From Diadema setosum (taxonomy: Eukaryota; Echinodermata; Echinoidea; Diadematoida; Diadematidae), in the NCBI RefSeq assembly GCF_964275005.1, contig NC_092692.1, positions 12,634,764 to 12,698,763 on the forward strand: DNA of 64,000 bases. Reading direction: 5' to 3'. A program made the translations under genes and the position numbers. Shown piece by piece: positions 62,901-64,000 of the stretch. The number at the start of each line of letters is the position of its first letter. Position 1 is the first letter of the stretch. The notes beneath the pieces are model-generated. The model had not been told where the DNA came from. It did not search any database and saw nothing but the letters and a program-made list of their open reading frames with translations.

Positions 62901-63970
62901 TCACTAAAAAACTAGTGAAGTGAACTAAAAAAGTAATAATACATCATCCTCGGACAAAGTTTGGGGAAATTTGCTTGATCTAGTCTTGAGTTATGGCGTA
63001 AACGGATACAATCTCATGATTTGACCTTGACCTTTGGCCTATAGCCGATTTCACCCAAAATCTAATCAAGTAATTATTGCCCTGTCATACTTTATACTTG
63101 GACCAAGTTTGGTAAAATTCCAGGCAATATTACTCAAGTTATCGCATAAACGAATGCAGACGGATGTACAGACGTACGGATGTAATTACAGAATTCAAGG
63201 TTCCCACAGAAATTTGAAAACAGAATTCCATGACTTTTCCACTACTAAATTGCTGCTTTCCATGACTTCCTTTCTGGCACGGTTTCCAAAATCAGACACG
63301 TTATGATGGCCTCCACCTCCCCTCACAGCCATCCGTTCCACCCACTATCTTACTCATGGCATGTACATCTATTATCATTAGTATATGTCCCGGGAGTTAT
63401 GTAGAATTTGGGATGTCACGAAACTGGGAAAAATGGAAATCATGAACACCAATTATAATAGCAGAGTATGATCACAGGGTATGAGAGTTGCGAGACATGA
63501 CAAATTGGAAAGCTGCCATAGCCAAAAGGTAAATGCAATTCCATGACTTTTCAATGACTTTTCACAAATTTTCCAAATTCCCTGACTTTTCCCTGACTTT
63601 CCATGACCACAAATTTTTCCAGGATTTTCCATGACTGTGGGAACCCTGCAGATGTACGTATGTACGGACAACCTGAAAACATAATGCCTCCGGCACCACT
63701 TCGTGGCGGAGGTATAAAAAAGTATTTTGCCAACATCGGTCTGTAACAGAACCTAAAGTCTATCGGACCTTCTAACAAGGGCTGTAACCGTGATGACTGA
63801 CTCACAATGTTAACAAACTCCTGGTAGCTGATGACCCCGCCCGTGTTCTCCTCGATCGTGGTCTCCAGCACCTCCCGTTTGTGGGGGTCCAGGTCCTCGC
63901 GGAGTCCATACTTGTAGAGGATCACCTGAAAGGCCTCCATGCTGATCACCCCATTGCCATCCACATCGAA
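50738..63970 (-). CDS. RHBDL3-like: EF-hand rhomboid-like serine protease (RHBDL1/RHBDL3 type), C-terminal seven exons
   Basis: Spliced join (minus): 63970-63806, 60293-60021, 56814-56642, 55195-55083, 53598-53498, 52001-51947, 50970-50738. The total is 1113 nt, exactly 371 codons with the stop, and all introns are GT/AG with compatible phases. Order: two EF-hand-like loops (fragment residues 1-55), basic/polar linker with 11 Gly (81-91), first membrane helix around 130-157, lumenal loop, HGGIEH (202-207) with Asn211, PLEMVHG, the active-site segment GASAGS with Ser259, and SYVAH with His318. The protein ends in a hydrophobic helix and FWNIFYKAG. The family cleaves transmembrane substrates within the membrane using a Ser-His dyad. 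The H..EH...N, PLEMVHG, AHLANV and C-terminal FWNIF motifs are those of RHBDL1/RHBDL3. The 5' end is outside the window. Odd points: GASA instead of GxSG and an imperfect EF-hand. RHBDL1 versus RHBDL3 orthology is not settled. Confidence 0.93.
51947..52001 (-). CDS. RHBDL3-like: RHBDL-like exon F: 55-nt mini-exon
   Basis: This very short exon is flanked by a strong acceptor (TTTTCCTCTGCAG) and a strong donor (G|GTAAGTG). It encodes [18 protein letters not shown], a short polar turn followed by the start of the membrane helix that continues as [10 protein letters not shown] in exon G. Its length (18 codons plus one base) is exactly what is needed to join exon E (phase 0 end) to exon G (phase 1 start). 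Related proteins carry a ..LLR...AL.CMS.E.G.AV segment at this position. Confidence 0.87.
52220..52996. mobile_element. piggyBac-like non-autonomous element in a rhomboid intron
   Basis: The element is bounded on both sides by TTAA. The termini are perfect inverted repeats, CCCTATTCTAAC on the left and GTTAGAATAGGG on the right. Near each end is a subterminal palindrome of the form GGGGTCAA.TTGACCCC (around 52265-52287 and 52950-52979). Interior about 770 bp, AT-rich, with no transposase frame. TTAA target duplication and CCC starts are typical of piggyBac, so a MITE mobilised by a piggyBac transposase is the natural reading. It sits between exons E and F of the rhomboid gene and disturbs no splice site. 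Confidence 0.75.
53498..53598 (-). CDS. RHBDL3-like: RHBDL-like exon E: catalytic serine exon
   Basis: This exon is 101 nt with acceptor CTCTCCCATAG. It encodes [20 protein letters not shown], then [13 protein letters not shown], with donor GTAAGT. The nucleophile is the Ser of GASA. The residue after it is usually Gly (GxSG) and here is Ala. SAHLANV is a hallmark of animal secretase-A-type rhomboids. A competing donor GTAGGT 9 nt upstream would shorten the exon by three codons and is also in frame. Confidence 0.92.
55083..55195 (-). CDS. RHBDL3-like: RHBDL-like exon D: HGGIEH...N and PLEMVHG
   Basis: This exon is 113 nt. Acceptor TCTGCCAG is followed by A that completes the Gly codon begun in exon C. 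It encodes [23 protein letters not shown] and [14 protein letters not shown]. The conserved His and Asn of the oxyanion-hole region (H207 and N211 of the fragment) are present. The donor GTGAGT leaves one base of the Gly codon completed in exon E. Confidence 0.92.
55611..56014. mobile_element. Family B MITE, copy 3
   Basis: TTAAAGGGATGGTATAGTTTTGGTTGAG on the left and CAACCAAAACTATTCCAATCCTTTAA on the right, with matching arms and GAGATATCC in the middle. In the intron between rhomboid exons C and D. Confidence 0.78.
56642..56814 (-). CDS. RHBDL3-like: RHBDL-like exon C: loop L1
   Basis: This exon is 173 nt, entering in phase 0 after acceptor CCATCCTTCCGTAG and leaving with two bases of a Gly codon before donor GTGAGT. 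It encodes [10 protein letters not shown], a Ser/Asn-rich lumenal loop with an N-glycosylation-like NAT, then [20 protein letters not shown] and LLHG. The NP....EFWRF.SY...H pattern matches the rhomboid L1 region (NP....E.WR..TY.F.H). An alternative acceptor 4 nt further in would break the frame. Confidence 0.88.
57060..57310. repeat. GATA/GAGA-rich simple sequence
   Basis: Imperfect AGATAGATAGAT and GAGAGA words over 250 bp, inside the rhomboid intron between exons B and C. Confidence 0.7.
58054..58621. mobile_element. Long-armed inverted-repeat MITE, family A, copy 3
   Basis: Same ends, length and interior as the copy at 15.8-16.35 kb (for example AGTAGAACACATCAGTGAAAG and GAGTACAACAGTATAAAG). 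It lies in the rhomboid intron between exons B and C and is followed, like the other copy, by AGGCCCG. Confidence 0.82.
58741..58885 (+). repeat. Dispersed repeat, copy 2
   Basis: TCTACCGTTACCGATGAAGATACT...CCAGTGGGCAGCATATGCGGATTGATTC, the partner of the 17.3-kb copy. Directly upstream of the split SINE copy. Confidence 0.5.
58950..59545 (-). mobile_element. Diverged SINE copy split by an insertion
   Basis: 58950-59021 (CTTGCTCTTTCGG...GTGACTCTCTCAAACACAGGACCTC) and 59390-59545 (TATCCTATCTGAGGGTCAGAGCG...ACTCAGCCAACCCAC) match consecutive parts of the SINE at 6.2-6.6 kb. The two parts are separated by about 365 bp of unrelated DNA that carries a strong hairpin (59087-59147). Confidence 0.65.
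59022..59389. mobile_element. Insertion inside the SINE copy, with hairpin
   Basis: This unrelated DNA interrupts the SINE. It holds a 22-bp inverted repeat (59087-59108 with 59126-59147, one mismatch, 17-nt loop) and a T run at 59259-59277. Target duplication was not resolved because the host copy is diverged. Confidence 0.4.
59773..59796. repeat. (GT)n microsatellite
   Basis: 12 or so GT units in a rhomboid intron. Confidence 0.85.
60021..60293 (-). CDS. RHBDL3-like: RHBDL-like exon B: linker, poly-Gly and start of first membrane helix
   Basis: This exon has 91 codons in phase 0. The acceptor TCTCACAG directly precedes ATGAGCGACAAGAG, so the ATG is an internal Met: the preceding exon ends ...EFVNI and the family has a similar ..VN.MS.KRS join. 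It encodes [13 protein letters not shown], a Ser/Tyr/acidic stretch, 11 consecutive glycines, then [13 protein letters not shown]...TDRNYF, a Cys-rich patch ([11 protein letters not shown]) and the start of a hydrophobic helix ([10 protein letters not shown]). The donor is GAG|GTGATA. A start at this Met would lose the EF-hands, but an internal promoter using it cannot be excluded from sequence alone. Confidence 0.9.
61303..61328. repeat. (CA)n microsatellite
   Basis: About 13 CA units in a rhomboid intron. Confidence 0.85.
61890..62260. mobile_element. Family B MITE, copy 4
   Basis: TTAAAGGGATTGTATCG on the left and TACTGTACCATCCTTTTAA on the right. The interior has TGAAATGGCTGAGATATCC and its inverse. 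In the intron between rhomboid exons A and B. Confidence 0.75.
62268..63195. repeat. TGACCTTTGACC-rich tandem repeat array
   Basis: Irregular units of about 150-160 bp. Each has one or more TGACCTTGACCTTTGACC words, then a TTTCACTAAAAAACTA-like block, then GGACCAAGTTTGGTGAAA and a GTAAACGGAT-like end. Perfect TGACCTTTGACC occurs at 62285, 62427, 62568 and 62878, and once more outside the array at 61787. The tail of the parent repeat (CATAATGCCTCCGGCACC..GGCGGAGGTAT) reappears at 63681-63717 after the nested insertion. Lies in the rhomboid intron between exons A and B. Confidence 0.75.
63196..63650. mobile_element. Nested inverted-repeat element (GGTTCCCACAG ends)
   Basis: AGGTTCCCACAGAAATTTG at the left, CCATGACTGTGGGAACCCTG at the right. 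The interior repeats CCATGACTTTTCC several times. It is inserted in the flanking repeat array, whose sequence (..GACGTACGGATGTA / GATGTACGTATGTACGG..) resumes on both sides. The repeated GATGTA may be part of a target duplication, but its length is uncertain. Confidence 0.6.
63651..63717. repeat. 3' tail of the TGACC repeat after the nested insertion
   Basis: GATGTACGTATGTACGGACAACC and CATAATGCCTCCGGCACC..CTTCGTGGCGGAGGTATAAA continue the array interrupted at 63196. The GCCTCCGGCACC...GGCGGAGG part can form a small hairpin. Confidence 0.5.
63806..63970 (-). CDS. RHBDL3-like: RHBDL-like exon A: EF-hand pair
   Basis: This exon has 55 codons in phase 0, with acceptor TTTCTCCTCAACCAG before TTCGATGTGGATGG and donor GTGAGT after AACATT. 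It encodes [14 protein letters not shown] (first Ca2+-binding loop) and a second loop-like stretch ending [12 protein letters not shown]. In loop 1 the acidic residue expected at position 12 is Ala, with Glu at position 11. In loop 2 position 1 is Glu. The open frame that continues past NIV simply reads into the intron. At least one upstream exon must exist because this exon starts in mid-domain. Confidence 0.9.
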
Positions 63971-64000
63971 CTGGTTGAGGAGAAAGATTGGAAAAAGAGG

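Noticed and set aside
63551..63805. C-terminal extension of the EF-hand frame beyond NIV
   Set aside because: A canonical GTGAGT donor lies after AACATT and the next exon supplies the family-typical continuation; the extension reads intron and repeat.

Overview
This is animal nuclear DNA. It is AT-rich, has short exons with GT/AG introns, and is packed with small inverted-repeat transposons, microsatellites and old retrotransposon debris. The recurrent TAGGCCTA-type words, the scattered core-histone fragments and the style of the repeats suggest a marine deuterostome, most likely an echinoderm such as a sea urchin. That assignment is an inference and was not tested.

The one convincing gene lies on the minus strand at the right edge (50.7-64.0 kb). 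It is the C-terminal seven exons of an EF-hand rhomboid serine protease of the RHBDL1/RHBDL3 (Drosophila rhomboid-4) type. All splice sites are GT/AG and every phase fits. The joined coding length is 1113 nt, giving 370 residues plus a stop. The 5' exon(s) lie beyond base 64000. The catalytic Ser and His are present, the second EF-hand loop and the GxSG motif are slightly off consensus, and an 11-glycine tract sits between the EF-hands and the membrane domain. Its introns hold several transposons, including a TTAA-flanked piggyBac-like non-autonomous element (52.2-53.0 kb), and a long array rich in TGACCTTTGACC (62-63 kb).

From 1 to 50.7 kb no intact protein gene could be supported. This part contains: a 569-bp tandem duplication (4.7-5.8 kb); a tRNA-derived SINE (6.2-6.6 kb); a GACGTC-rich repeat (8.6-9.2 kb); four families of small inverted-repeat elements sharing a TTAAAGG-like end; several perfect or near-perfect foldback elements (16.4, 24.1, 30.8 and 41.7 kb); four copies of a GGCGGATCC-ended element; and one badly decayed LINE (24.6-27.9 kb) with endonuclease and reverse-transcriptase remnants. 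Two short fragments of core histone genes also occur, the N-terminus of H4 at 22.2 kb and an internal piece of H2A at 37.7 kb, which look like histone orphons.

The best leads are the histone fragments, the repeat arrays carrying DR1-type nuclear-receptor sites at both ends of the window, the shared TTAAAGG termini of unrelated-looking elements, and the atypical active-site motif of the rhomboid. No bacterial-style operon, CRISPR array or defence system is present.
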